Part shown: positions 1 to 14,168 of the stretch, one piece after another
Layout: every line of letters starts with the position of its first letter
Position numbering within the stretch: position 1 is the stretch's first letter
Assembly: GCA_029641185.1 (NCBI GenBank)
Contig: JAPWGK010000020.1
Span: forward strand, 1 to 64,000
Source: Pseudofabraea citricarpa
Lineage: Eukaryota; Ascomycota; Leotiomycetes; Helotiales; Dermateaceae
Length of the DNA stretch: 64,000 nt
Direction: 5' to 3'
The notes under the pieces: model-generated
What the model was told of the DNA's origin: nothing
What the model saw: the letters and a program-made list of their open reading frames with translations, nothing else
Databases searched by the model: none
Translations under genes and position numbers: made by a program

Positions 1-2439
1 AAATTATACTTTCTATACATTCTTAGATAGCACACTCGGTCTAACTCTACTTCTTACTACTACTAACCGTAGGTATAAGGCCAGGACGTTCATAATTAAA
101 GCCGCATCTAAAATCATATTTAAATTATAGAGACGTAGGAGAATTATCACTTATAGACTTAAGTTTAGAATATATTACTACACTACTCACGGAACCTTTT
201 AAAACCTAATAAGTAGGGACTAGCTCAAGGACCGATCTTGTTACTAAAGATTATCAAACTGCTCTAGCCCGCACTTAAGTTCTTCTTAATCTAATTACTA
301 AGCTTATATAAGGTATATCTAAGAGCTTATAAACCTAGATACTATAGATATAAAAAGCGTAAATATTAACCCTCTTATATAAGTATTAATTATTAATAAG
401 CTTATTAATAAGAGAATAATACTTAATTAATAATTATACTTAGATTAGGTAGTAATTAATAAGCTTTCTAGACTAGAACTTAGCTTATTATAAGACGCTA
501 AAGCTATATATAATAATATATATTACGCCTGTTTTAATACTCGGCTAAGGTATCCTTTATATATAGAGTAGCGAGCTAGTTATATAATATAAATTGAATA
601 TTACGTTCTTAAGTAATAGTTAGATAAACGGTTTCTCTTTTATCTTAACTCTAATTAATCATGCTAATAATTAGGAGTAAAAGAAGACCTAAGCCTATTA
701 AATACATTATTTAATTACTATAAATTATAACTCACGCGCTTACTACATTTACTAATATACTAATTATTATTTACTAACGAGTATAATATTATACTTAAAT
801 AAGTAAAGTAAACACGGTAATATAATGCCTTATATAATAGTATTAGGACTCTAGCCTAGAGAGGTAATCTAATATGCTTAGCTATATTATAGACGTGTCG
901 GGAATAATAGGCTCGGTTATAACTATAAGAGAGTTTGCACTTATAAGATAGCTATCTATAAAGATAACTCGTAGAATTTCGAACTGACTCTAATTAATAA
1001 AACGTATATTAGAGTAATCGAGCTTAGACTCCTATGGTTATAGAAAACGCTCTAAGTAGGACTATTAGAAAATATTTAGGTTTTTACTCCGAATAGTGAT
1101 AAAAATCTTAATCCTAATCCTATAACTTAGAGGGTAATAATTTTTTTTACTTTAGCGCATAAAGATTAATTAATACTAGAAACTAATTTATTAGCTCGAC
1201 TCTTAATAAAGTCAAGGTAATCTTATTATAATACCTTGATACTAAGGAAGACTTAAGAAAAGTATTTCTAGAAATCTTCTATATATAGATATTTCTTAAG
1301 ATACGCTCTATAGAAGCTTAGGGAGATAAATGTTTTAGAAATCCTTCTCTCTAACAGAAAAATATTATATAATCTAAGATTATTTATGTAGAATAAAAAC
1401 TAGAGTTTAATATATAGTATAAGCTTACTAAGAAAGGTTAGAAGACTTAAATTTTTGGTGACTTATTCTTTAGAAAGAGGACCCTACGAACACAAACCCT
1501 CCCTCCCCCCCCCCCCCCAAACACTGCTCAAAACCCCCCAACCGCCCCCCTGAAATAATCACTAGGGCATTATAGATATGATATATATAATCTTGATGAC
1601 ACAGTAAAGCTTATAATGACTAAGAAAATAGATATGCATAAGTATTTATATAACTATAAACACTTTATTAAGCTACACGTATTATCTAATAATACGCTTA
1701 TTAATATTTATAAAAGTTACTTACTAGTAAGAAATAAGGTGACTTCTAGTGTCTAGAGTCTTAGAGTTAAAGTTATCATAACCTTAGATAATATAATTAA
1801 TATAAGAACTTATATCTATATATCATCTTTATTTTATAGTACTAGAATTATAAAAAAAAATAACTCTAAACGAAGCGAATGTATAAGAAGGAATAATAGA
1901 TTTATATTTTATATATTAGGTGTAAATTAGAAGGTTTAATATTAATACTAATAATTAGAGATTCTTCATTAGAGGATTTAAGATCTCTGTCTAGGAGTTT
2001 GAATAGTTTATTAAAGATATAAGAGTAAGAAGAAGAATTAACGTATAGAAGACAAATTAAGGACCTTTATTTCCAATATTATTATTCCTTAGACATATAA
2101 GCTATTTTCCTCTTACTTAAAGCTTCTTATAAACTTATACCTTTAAAGTAATCGTACTGAGGATTCTTATTTCCTTTGAATTAGATGCAAAGCAATGTAA
2201 ATGCTAAGGCTAAGAACTAAGAGCAGATTTTTATATCTAGGTTAGATTCTAAATTAATCTTTAGTATAATGGAATAAGATATCTTAGCCTAATAGCTCTA
2301 AGTATACTTATTAGATTAGTTTATAATATAAAAATAAGCGGGATAAAACGAGCGAAATATAAGTATTATTTTATAGCTTATATTAGCTAAAAAATATTAA
2401 AGTAATTATTAGAGAAAAAATTATTTTATTTTTTCTAGA
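1..2439. other. Unidentified degenerate sequence, RIP-affected
   Basis: No gene is seen. RIP is milder here than further right, since some CA and TG remain, especially at about 1,490-1,620 and 2,150-2,230. The first 26 bases closely resemble 7,740-7,765, differing mainly by C/T changes, so the window may start inside another copy of the repeat found there. Nothing could be assigned by translation. Confidence 0.5.
1505..1518 (+). repeat. C14 homopolymer in a C-rich patch
   Basis: A run of 14 C sits inside a short C-rich stretch (about 1,495-1,555) that contains intact CA dinucleotides. It is an isolated island of normal composition inside otherwise RIP-mutated DNA. Confidence 0.9.
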
Positions 2440-5400
2440 GAATTAATTAGGATTTATTCGATTTTAAATATAAGTATAATAAATTCTTTTAGCTACTTAT
2501 AATTAAAGATAAATATAATAAAAAGCTTTTTAGCTTTATACTAAATAAAAACTTATAAGAAGGTATATTACTCTCTTAAGAGCTTTAAGAGCTAAATAAA
2601 AACTTAGTATAAGCTTCTAATCTATAAAATTAAGTAAGATAATAATACGTTTATAATTATAATTAAAGATATTACTTATTACTAGTATTAGATAAAGAAA
2701 ATAAGTATCGACCTTAAGCTTTCTCTAATATATATATATAAGATAAATAATAAAACGAAGCGAGTTAAATAAGAAATAATTATAAGATCTATAAAGATAA
2801 AAGAGAATATAAACCTTCTAGTAAGCTTATAACTAGAAATTATACTTATAGGAATCTTCTTATATAATATTAGCTTACTCTAAGCTAATAATATAAAAAC
2901 CTTAAATAAAATACTTAACTTCTAGTTTTACTTATATTTTTAATAATATAATCCTAAGTAGATTATTAATTTAATAATAAATCTTTAATCTAATTAAGAT
3001 AAGATTTATATATACGACTATTAGATATACTTATTAATTAAAGAATAAGAAGCTAAGAGCTTAATAAAAGCTTTTAAAACTAGATTATAAGCTTATATTA
3101 GATATTTAATAAGATATATTATATCTAATATTTATAGAATATAAGTTCTTATACTTAATAAAATTATTATTACTAGAAATATTAGATTTAATAAGAATAT
3201 TAGGTATAACCTAAATAAAAAATAAGAGAAAAGCTAATTACTTATAATTACTAGAATAATAATAAATACGATCGAAATTAAAAAACCTAAGATTTAAGAC
3301 GCTAGATTAATACTTAGTAATTTAATCGGATAAAAAAATATAAGTCTTATAATTAAGCGAAATAAAAAGCTTATAAGAAGAAATAATAATACTCCTATTA
3401 ATCTAAGAAATAATATCCTAGCTTTTTAAGAGATTAAGTCTTAAGTAGAAACTAAAAAGCTAATATAAGAAGTTATATTAGTATCTTTAGTAATTATAAA
3501 ATAATAGAAAAATAATTTATTTAATCGACTTTTAAGACTTTTATCTCTTAATAATACTCTTAAATCTAAAAGTATATTAGCTTTAGAAAATAAGAATAAT
3601 AATAAAATAATAAAAGTTAACTTAAGTAATTTATTACTAAGAAGAATAATATCTTAGGTAATTATATAATAAAAAGAATTATACGACTAAGTAATAAGTT
3701 AATAAGAGTCTTCTTAGGAAAAACCTAGAAGAAAAGTCTTAGCTTAACCCTTAGAACTAAAATATAAGTATAAGTATAAGAAATTTAATCTAATAATATA
3801 ATCTAATAAGAAACTCTAAGATAAAAATTATAAGAGCTCTAAGAAAAATAAAAAAAGTATAATATATTCTTTTATAAAAATAAGAGGTAAGCGGCTTAAA
3901 AAATAATAAGTCGAGCTAGATATTAATATATTAATATACTTAATAACTTCTATTATATCTATTAGCTTAATTAATTAATAAAATAAGATAAAGATTATTT
4001 TAAAATAATATATATAATAATTATTATAATATTATAAATAAAAGTCTTAAGAATAAATATATAAATAAGTAACCTCTTAAGTAAACTCTTAAGTATTTAT
4101 TAAAATAATATACTAAAAATACTAAAATATTAGAAGAATCTAATAAATTATTTACTTAGTATTTATTTTAGAAATAATATAAGACTAAAGCTCTAAAACC
4201 TAAAAGATAAAAACTACTAGTAAATAATTAGGATTTTAGAAGTAAAACTAAATTAATTCCTCTAAAATAAGTATTTATATATAAACTAAATTTATCTAGA
4301 ATAATAATCTAATATTAATTACGAATTATAGTTTAAGATAATCTATAAGATAATAAATCGATTATATTAACTTATATAATTATTCTTATATTATAATTAT
4401 TTTAAGTAATAATAATAATTATAATATACTTTAACCTTAAGTCTAAATAATTTAATATAATTAATATATTTATTAATATCTTAAAAGGAGAAAATAAAAC
4501 TTTAGTTACTTATTTATTATCTAATAGATTTAAAATACTAGGAATATATATAAAGATTAATCGAGTATTATATAACTTAAAGACTCTTTTATTTTATAGT
4601 TTTATAAATTCTTAGTTATTTTAAAGAAGCTAAATCTAATTATATATAAAAAAAACTTATATATTTATATAAGCCTAGGATCTAAAGTTCTAGTTATATT
4701 TTATATTAATAATATATAAGTATTATATTATAAGAATAATAAAACTAAAGCCTAAGAGATTATTTATAAATTTAATAAAATATATAAGCTTAGAAACCTT
4801 AGGAATATAAAATAATTCCTAAGAATATATATTATTAGAGATTAAGCTTAGAAAAAGATATAATTAGTTTATAATATATATATTAAAAAGGTTACTATTA
4901 AATTTAATTTAGTAGATAAGAAGTACTTAAGTATTTTATTATTAATAATAAAGTTCGTAAAAAATATAAGATAAGCCTTTAAAGCTTAAGTTAATAAATA
5001 TTAAGAAAAGATAAGCTTAGTATTATATATTATAATTATAATTAGATTAAACGTAACTTTTATAGCTTTCTAGCTCTTTTATTTTTTAATTAATCTAAGT
5101 ATAAAATATCTTATAGCTATAAATTAGATAATTAAGTATCTTTTTAGAATATATTTCCTAGTAATATAATTTAGCTATAAGCTTAATAAAATCTAAATAT
5201 TAATCGTATTAGATATATCTTTTATAAATAATATAAAAACGTAATATTTTTTATATAATTATATAATCTTTTTATTTAGTAATCTAATTACTTAGAAAGT
5301 AGTATATTAATTAAACGTATTTATATTAACTATAAAAGCTAAATTTTAAGGTATTAAGTTTATAATAAAAGAAACTATAACTTTTTAGAGGCTTTTTAAA

Positions 5401-6430
5401 GAATTAAGTCTAAAGATTAAAGAATTATAAATAATCTTTTATAATAACTAATAAATAATTCGTCTAATTATTAGAGAAAATATAAGAATTATAATTAAGC
5501 TAAGATATATAAATATTTAGAATATATAATTATACTAAAAGTATAATAAAAATACTTTTAAAATATCTTATATCCTTATAAATAATATATTAGCTAATAA
5601 TCTTATAAAAAATCTCTTTTAATATAAGTTTAAATATTTTCGAGCTTTACTTAATATATAAGATACTTATAATAAGATAAAAAAGTAATTTTAAAAAGTA
5701 AAAGAGTTTTTACTTTTATTTATATTTTTATTTATAAATTTCTTTTATTTAAGTAAAGTATTTTAAAGTATAATAATAATTATTAAGATTATAATAGAAA
5801 GTATTCTTAAGTAATACTTATAAGTTACTAAGCTTATACTTATATAAATAACTAAATAAAAATAAACTAAGCTTTTAACTAAGTAAAATATTAATTATAT
5901 TATTAGTTATTTTTATAAGATAAATCTTCTTTTTATCTTACTTATTAGGACTAATAAACCTAAAGTTATACTTATAATTATAAATTCCCTTAACTTATTC
6001 TAACTTATTATAATTAACGTTTAATTCTAAAGCCTAATAAATAACTAAGTAATATTTCTTTAAATCCTAAGAGTAATAAATTAGTAAAATTCTTACTTAG
6101 GGAAATATAAGAATATATCTTAAAAGAAAAAAAAGCTTTTTCTTAAAAAGTAATAATAAATACTTAGTAAAAGGTAAAATTAGATTAGAAATTAGGATAT
6201 AAATATATCTAAATAAATATAATAAGTAATATTTACTTCTACTAATAGTCTTAAAATAATAACTATTACTTTTATTACTTAAGGCGCTTTTTAAGTAGCT
6301 AAGATAAGAAATTAAGCGCTTATTCCTAGGAACCTAAAAGGTTTTCCTAAGAGATTTTATACTAAGCTTCTTAATATTAAGCTTTTAGTATCTAGAAAGA
6401 CTAATTAGATCTTCCTCTTAATAAATATAA
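2440..6430 (+). mobile_element. Old RIP-degraded Copia-type retrotransposon relic, plus strand
   Basis: Conceptual translation, full of stops, is recognisable as Copia pol. A reverse transcriptase segment lies about 4,270-4,850, with a degenerate ALYGLK-like motif near 4,565 and a YVDD remnant near 4,700. It is followed by an RNase H segment (about 5,050-5,680) with a TTEAE-like core near 5,330. RT lying before RNase H at the 3' end fits Copia, where integrase comes upstream. The stretch about 2,440-4,560 is homologous to the reverse strand of 12,480-10,150. The stretch about 5,300-6,430 is homologous to 7,835-8,950. Coding capacity is completely destroyed. Boundaries are approximate and no LTRs were identified. 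Confidence 0.7.
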
Positions 6431-7834
6431 TACTTATAAAAGTAATATTTATATCTAATAATATATTAATTAAAGGTATTATTATTATCTTTATTATTAT
6501 TAGATAAATCGTTTAACTAAAAGAAGATAATATTATCTAGACTCTTAAGAAGCTTAGAAGTATTACTCTTATAAGTATAAGTAGATATAAGCTAGTTTAT
6601 ACGATCGCGCTTATTATATAAAATAACTAGATAATAATTAATAATAATATAAGTATTAGATAAAAATACTTATAAGAGAAAAATAAATTCTCTAAAATAA
6701 AAAGCTTCTTATAATTAGAGTTATTAGTCTTATTAATAAGTTACTTAAACTTATTCTTAAGAGCTAAGGAGTTATATTAGAATTTCTTATATATAATAAG
6801 CGTACGCTTAGGATAAAAGTTATTAATTATAAATTAACGAAAATTATCTTAAGTTAATCGAAATCCCTAGGGTATTATACTAGAATAAAAACGCTTATTA
6901 GAAGTAAGCTAAATAAGAGAAAGAGATATAAAAGAATAAGTTATATAAGGAATAAGAGATATATTAATTAGCTTAATATTAATAGTAAAAAGTTTTATAA
7001 TAAGTTACGTAAGCTTATTAGTAGATAAATCTTTAGCTTAAGGAAAATCGTAAATATCTATAATTTATAAAATAATAAGTAACTAGTATAAAATATAAAA
7101 GATTATTTATGTATTAAGAAAAAAAAGGAAAAAAAATAAATCTTATAAAAGTTTCTTTTATTTTATACGCCTTTAATAAGTTTTTTATTTTTATCTTATA
7201 AGTAATATAAGATATCTTTAATTTACCTATTAAAAAGAGCGAATAATAAGAAAAAAAAGAAAAAGAATAAAAAGAATACTTAAGCTTAATAATATTATAA
7301 TTAAGGTTAAAGTTAAGATTATAAGAGAGAAAAAAGGAAAATCGTAAAATAAGGATTTTATAAGTAAGATCTCTAATCTATAAAATAATAATTAGGCTAC
7401 TCCTAGTATTAGCTAAATTAAGAGGACTAAAGATAATATAAGGAAATCTTTAATTCGTAAACCCGATCTAATAATTTAATTAGTAAATAATTATATATAA
7501 TATAATTACCTAGCTTATATTATTTACTTATTTAGGGATAATACGCTAATCTTATACTCCTAGAAAGTAATATATATACTAAGTATAATAAATTATAGGA
7601 TATATTATAAAATCTAGGATTAGGTAATTTATTATATAAGAGATTAGGATAACTAAGATAATTTACTTAGTAATAAGTATTAATCCTATATAAATATACT
7701 TTTTATTATAGTTTCTCGCTCCTCTTAATTAGATAATATAAATTATACTTTTTATACTTTCTTAATTACTTAAATTAACTTTACTTTTACTACGTAATAC
7801 TTATTATATAATAAGTTATTTATTAAACGATAAT
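6431..7834. other. RIP-mutated spacer, no gene seen
   Basis: AT-rich DNA with the same dinucleotide bias. The part from about 7,390 to 7,740 contains a possible promoter-like stretch (a TATA-like element followed by a CT-rich segment near 7,690-7,730). It could be an LTR remnant of the neighbouring relics, but I could not pair it with a second copy. Confidence 0.4.
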
Positions 7835-8950
7835 ATTAATCTTAACTACTAAAGCTAAAATAAAAGATATAAAACTTATAACTAAGGAAATTATAGTTTT
7901 TTAAAGGTTTTTTTATAATCTTAAACTTAATATTAATAATACTTAGATAATTTTATATAATAATTAATAAACGATTAAATTAATTATAAAAGAAAATATA
8001 AGAATAATAACTAAGTTATATTATATAAATATCTAAAATATATAATTATATTAAAAGTATAATAAAAGTATTTTTAATATAACTTATATTTTAACTAAAA
8101 ATATATTAGTTAATAATTTAACTAAGAATCTCTTATAATATAAGTTTAAAGTTTTTTATATTTTATTAAACTTTTAAGATATAAAAGATAAAATTAAGAA
8201 ACTCGATTAAAAAATATTAATAAAATTTATACTTATTTTAGATTATTTTATTTATATTTTTATATATTTATATTATAATATTTTATTTATATAAAAGCGC
8301 TTATAATAAGCTTATTTTATTAATATAAGATAAAAAATATTCCTAAGTAATATCTTTAGTTATTAAATTTTTAGCTTATTTTTAAAGTTTTTTTTAGCTT
8401 TAATTAATTATTAAGTTAATAATCTTACTAAAAAGCTTTTTTAACTTAATATATTTCTTTAATATAAGAGAACTAATAATAATAGAAGATATCTTAAGCT
8501 TAAGCTTAACTTTAATTAGCTTTAGAATAATATAAATAATATAATAAAATTATATTAATTATTATAAGTAATATTAATATATAATTAAATATAAAAGAAA
8601 TATAATACTTATATAAGTAATCGCTTTTTTAGTATAATCTTAAGCTTTTAGCTTACTAAAACCCTAAGTATTAGTAATTCTTATAAGAAAAAGATTAATA
8701 AAAGACTAAATAAAAGAAAAGATTTCTTAGTAAAAATATCTAGAAAAATATCTCTAATAATAAATACTAAAACTTTTATTATTATAATAAATATTATTAA
8801 AAGAATTACCTAAGACGCTTTTTAAATAACTAAGATAAAAATACTTATAAGCTTTTTTTTTCTAGTAATAAATAAAAGTATTATAAGTAAAATTTATTTT
8901 AGTATTAGTTTTCTAGATCTTAAAAGTAAAAACCTTAATAATCTTAGAAG
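7835..8950 (+). mobile_element. Truncated second copy of the old Copia relic (RNase H end)
   Basis: This segment repeats about 5,300-6,430 in the same orientation. The RNase H region (near 7,850-8,190) matches it codon by codon apart from many transitions, and the match continues into the 3' flank; compare the segment around 8,810-8,835 with 6,275-6,300. The upstream RT part is absent, so the copy is 5'-truncated. It is non-coding. Confidence 0.65.
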
Positions 8951-10149
8951 TTTTCTTATAAGTTTTCTTATAATATTTATATTACTTATAAGTTATTTAC
9001 TTATAAGCGAGCTTTTTATTATAAGTCTTTTATATATAATAAATAATCTTAGTAATATAAGCGTATTTTTATTTAGCTTTTTTCTTATAAGTAAGTTTTT
9101 TTTTTTCTTAAATATATTTCTTCTTAGTAATAATAATAATATAAATATAAAAACTTAATTAATAAGTAAAAGTAAAAGACTAAATAAAAGCGTTTAAATC
9201 TTTTTTATTATAAATATAATTATTTATAGCTTAATTAAAATTATCTTATATAATATAAATAATAAATATACTAAAAAAAATAAAAATATTAAGATTAAAA
9301 ATATTTTTACTTAAGATATTAGATACTAAAAAAAAGATTAAAATTTTTTTAACTCGTTTAGGTTTCTTAGTAAAAGAAAAATCCTTAATATATAAGAACT
9401 TAAAATTAAAAAATATAAGAGAAATACTAAAATAATAATATTTAATCTTAAGCTTAAAAGTCTTTTACTAAAGATTATTAATCTTTTTATTAATAAAATC
9501 CTTATTAGTAGGAATATTATTAAAATATTAGAATAATTAAATTATAATTATATAATAATAAAAGAATATAAAATTAAACTTATTTTTATAAAAGTATAAG
9601 TAACTTTATAATATTAGGACTAAATAATACGCGTATAAGTTATATTTATATTATAAGTAACCTTAGTAAAAGTCTTAGAGGTTATTATAATTAAGATCTT
9701 TTATAATTAAATTAAAAGATCGAAAAAAAGAAAAATAAAAGTAAAATAAAAAGATAATCTTAAGTTAAAATATATATAAGAGAGTTATTATAAAAAAGAA
9801 AGAAAATAATAAAAAGCGTAAGAATTTATAAGCGAGACTTTTTAGTAAGTTAAAAGATTAATAATCTAATAAGTTAAGTTAACTTAATTAAAAAATAATA
9901 TACGTAAGATTATAATAAGTAATATAAGATATTTTAATAATATAAGTAATATATAATTATAACTAATAAAAGTATATACTCTTAAGATTAATTAAAACTA
10001 ACTAAAAGATATATTATAACTTAAATTATATCTTAGCTATTATATAAGTTATATTACTTATATAATCCCTTAGTATTAATTAGCTAATATAAAATTATAT
10101 TTTTCTTAAGTTAATCTCTTACTTTTTAGATAATTTATAATAAATAATT
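8951..10149. other. RIP-mutated spacer, no gene seen
   Basis: Very AT-rich with long A and T runs. No homology to the other relics could be established by eye. Confidence 0.4.
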
Positions 10150-12480
10150 ATATAATTATTAATTATTATTTATATAATATTAATTCTAAGCTTTTTTTTA
10201 TTTATTTATAATACTTTTACTAGGGATTTTAAATCTTTCTAAGAGATAATAAGCTATAAATATATTACTTATATTTTTTTTATATTAATAAATATATTTA
10301 TAATATTAAATTATTTAATCTTAAGATCGAATTAAGTAACTAAAGCTATTATAATATAAAAGAATCTAACTATTAATATAATTATATATATTAAAATAAT
10401 CGTTTTATTATCTTAGAGATTATCTTAAATAATAATTTTTACTTAATATCTAATTAAAAATCCTAATAAATTTAGCTTATAATTAAATATTTATTTTAAT
10501 AAAATTAAAGTATTCTTAGCTTCTAATATTTAGATTATCTTTTAATAATCTTTTATTTTAAGGTTTCTAAGCTTAAGCTTTACTTTTACTTAGAATTATA
10601 TTCTAAGAAAATAATTTTTAAGATTTTTTTATTTTTTTAGTATTAATAGAAGTTTATTTATTCTAATATAAAAGTTATACTTAAGTAAGTTTACTTAATA
10701 TATTTATTAGTTCTTAAGATTTTAGTTTATATTATTATTATAATTATAATATATATTATTTAATAATAAATATCTTTTTTAGCTTTTAATAAATTAAGCT
10801 AAAATATATTAAAGAAATTCTTAAATATATTAATACTTTAATATTTTATTTTATTTATTATTTTTTTAAGTCTTTTACTAGTATTTATATTTCTTATAAA
10901 TATAATAAAAACTTTTTTTTTAGTTTTATTCTTAGAAGTATTATTATTACTTTTATTTTTATCTTAAAGCTATTTACTTAATCTTATAATAAAATTATAA
11001 ATTTTTCTTTTATATTTTTTCTTAGGTTTTTTTATAATAAACTTAGCTAAGTTATTAGGTTTTATTAAGTATTTTATTATTTATAATAAATTTTATATAT
11101 TAAATAATAACTTTAGTTAAGTTATTTTTATTTATTTTTAATTTATTATTTAGTTTACTAATAATAATTATTAGATAATTACTTAGGAGTATATTTCTTA
11201 TATTAGTCTTATATTTATATTATTATTAGTATTATAATTAATTATACTTTTATTTTTATCTTAAATATATAGAATCTTCTACTTATTATTATTAATATAC
11301 TTTTAATAAAAGAAATATTTCTTAAAAATAAAAGATTAATTTTTAGTTCTAAAGTATTTTTTTATTATTTTATTATTTAGATTAATATAAATAATTCTTT
11401 AGAAGATAATCCTAGTATTTTTATAATCGTAAAACTTAAATCTAAGGTTTCGAATATTTTTTTATCTCTTAGAATAATTAGATTTATATCTATTAGTTTT
11501 ACTAGTATTTTATTTTATTTATTAACTAAGTTTTTATTACTTAGGTTTATTATATTTTTAAGAATTAAACTAATATCCTAGATTTTATTATCTTTTATCT
11601 TAATTATTTTAGTAATATTTCGAATAATATTAAGTAATTAATTTTTCGCTTACTTTTAAGTTAAAATATATAAAATATTTTTACTAAATATAATATTCCT
11701 AGTAATAATTACTTAGTTAAATACTAGAACTTATATTTAATAAATATTAGAAGTAATATATTTTATTAAATATTTAATATACTTTTATAATTATATTTTA
11801 AATATTTAATAATTTTAATTAACTTTTTTATCTTTTATTAATAAATATATTTAAGTATTATATATATAAATCTTATTTTAATTAGATCTAAGATTATTTA
11901 TTATATATATTATAATTATAAGATTATATTACCTAAAATATTAGAGAAATTATAAGTTAAGTATTTAGTTAAATAAGCGAAAATTATAATCTTATAAAAG
12001 ACTTATATTTAAAAGATATATTCTAGTATATATAATCTCTAGTTATAAATACTTAGGTAAATTAGTTATTATTTTTATTTTAATTAATTTTATAATAATC
12101 TTTTATTTTATTTTTTTAGAAATATTATTTAGTTTATAAGTATATATTAGTAAAAGCTTTAACTTAATCTTTTCTTTTATAATCTAATATTAATAACTAG
12201 TTATTCTAATATTAGAAGATTATTATAATATTATTATTATACTTAAGAATATAAATTAATAAATTATATTATTTTTTTACTTATATCTTAAAGTCTTATA
12301 TTATAAGAAATATAAATATATATTCTTTTAAGTAATATAAGAAAATAAATATTTTTCTATTAAATTTATCTTTTATAATAAATAACTAAGAGAATTTATT
12401 AAACTTATTATTAAAGTCGAATAAATCCTAGGATATTTACTAAAATAATCTTAGAGATTATTAATATCTTAGATAATATA
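10150..12480 (-). mobile_element. Inverted copy of the old Copia relic
   Basis: The reverse complement of this interval aligns over more than 2 kb with plus-strand 2,440-4,560. Clear anchors are the reverse complement of about 12,380-12,430 against about 2,450-2,500, of 11,830-11,900 against 2,985-3,060, and of 10,380-10,440 against 4,320-4,400. The RT-bearing 3' end is lost beyond about 10,150. The two copies form a large inverted repeat with arms about 2 kb long separated by about 5.6 kb. It is non-coding and full of stops. Confidence 0.65.
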
Positions 12481-13879
12481 AGATTATTTATTTTATATAT
12501 ATAATTATATAACTTTTATATTTTATATAAGTAATTCTTTTAATTATTATATTTCTTATATTTAAGATAAAATATTATAAAGTCTTTAGACTAAGATATC
12601 TTACTTATATATATTATTTATCTTTTAAATTAATCTAAGGCTTTATTTATTTTTTATTTTATTTTAGCTTATAAGTTATTTCTTTAGTAATTATAAGAAA
12701 TATTATAATATTATATATACTTAAGAGAATAATTTAAGAAGATTAATAAATAATTAGAAATAAGCTTATATTTAAGGAATATTAAGTTAAATTTTCTATA
12801 AAATTTCTTAAGTATAATATTATTTCTCTTAGAACTAAAACGAAAAATATAATTTAAACTTATATATTAAACTTTCGAATTTATAAGATAAATCTTAGAA
12901 ATAATATTTATATAAAAACCTTTTATTATTATTATATTAGAAAATAATAGATCTTTAGTATTTTTCTTTTAGGTTCTTATAATATATTTTAAATTAGCTT
13001 TTTATTTCTCTTAAGAATAAATAATAATTATATTCTTATTTTAATTATATTATTTAGCTTAGACTTAATAAATATACTAGTAATAAGTATATTTTTATTA
13101 TTTATTAGATTAAGTAAATTATAATTATCTAAGAGAATATTATTTATAAGAAGATAAATAAAAAATTAAAAGTAAAATAAATATTTTCTTTTAATTTTTT
13201 AATTATAAGAGAGAAATTAATAAAAATAATATTAATTTATCTAAGGTAATATAAGAATAAGTTTTTTTTTCTTAAGCTTAATTTCCTAAGAATAATAAAT
13301 TAAGTTAATTTTTCTTAATAAGTTTATCTTATAAGACTTTAAAATTTTTTTCTTAAGTTTATTTTTAATTTAATTATATTTCTTCTAATAAAATCTTATA
13401 ATTATTAAGTTTTTTAAGTATTTTACTAATAAAAGTAAACTTTATAATATAATATTTTTCTAGAGCCTAGGGATATCTAAAAGCTTTTTTATATAAGTAA
13501 TTTAACTTCTAGGAGCTCGATTATAATAATAAGCTTTAGTAATTATTCGATTATTTACTAAGAGTAATAAAAATCAATTATTCTTATATACTTTTATATA
13601 TTAAGTTCTTATATATTAAAGCTAAGAATTAATTCTTATAATCTTTAAGTAAACGTATTTTATTTTTTAATTCCTTAGCTTTAAGAAGCTTTATTAATTA
13701 ATTCTTAGCTTAATTAGAGATAAGCTTATATAAAATTATATTAAAGAAATTTTTAATTATAAGTAATCTTTTAATATTAAGAATATAATATATTTAAGCT
13801 TAGGTTAAAGCTTATAATTAATCTTTATACTAATAAAAAAGGTTATTTATATTATTTTATATTTACTTAAGTACTTAGT
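12481..13879. other. RIP-mutated spacer, no gene seen
   Basis: AT-rich, CA/TG-depleted sequence with no recognisable coding remnant. Near 13,440-13,580 the composition is slightly richer in G and C, but no motif was found. Confidence 0.4.
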
Positions 13880-14160
13880 AGTACTTTTATCTTATAATTA
13901 TTATTAGTATAATTATCTTATAATTATATATATAAATAATATATATATAATTATAAATATATATTAATACTTAGTTAATTAATTAGTTAATCTATCTATA
14001 AATACGTTAATATATATATAATATATTATTCGTATAAAATACTAAGACTTAACCGAATACTTATAACTTAAGAGATATAAATAAAAAGTATATAATTCTT
14101 TTAATACTAGTAATTCTTTCTTTTTTAAGGAATATTAAATTAAATTATATCTTATATAAA
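13880..14160 (-). repeat. Inverted fragment of the 21.2-23.6 kb tandem repeat
   Basis: The reverse complement matches the distal part of the repeat units at about 22,150-22,400 and 23,340-23,615, including the segment that reads AATATTAAATTAAATTATAT here. It directly abuts the left end of the intact-length Copia element. Confidence 0.65.
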
Positions 14161-14168
14161 TTAATATT

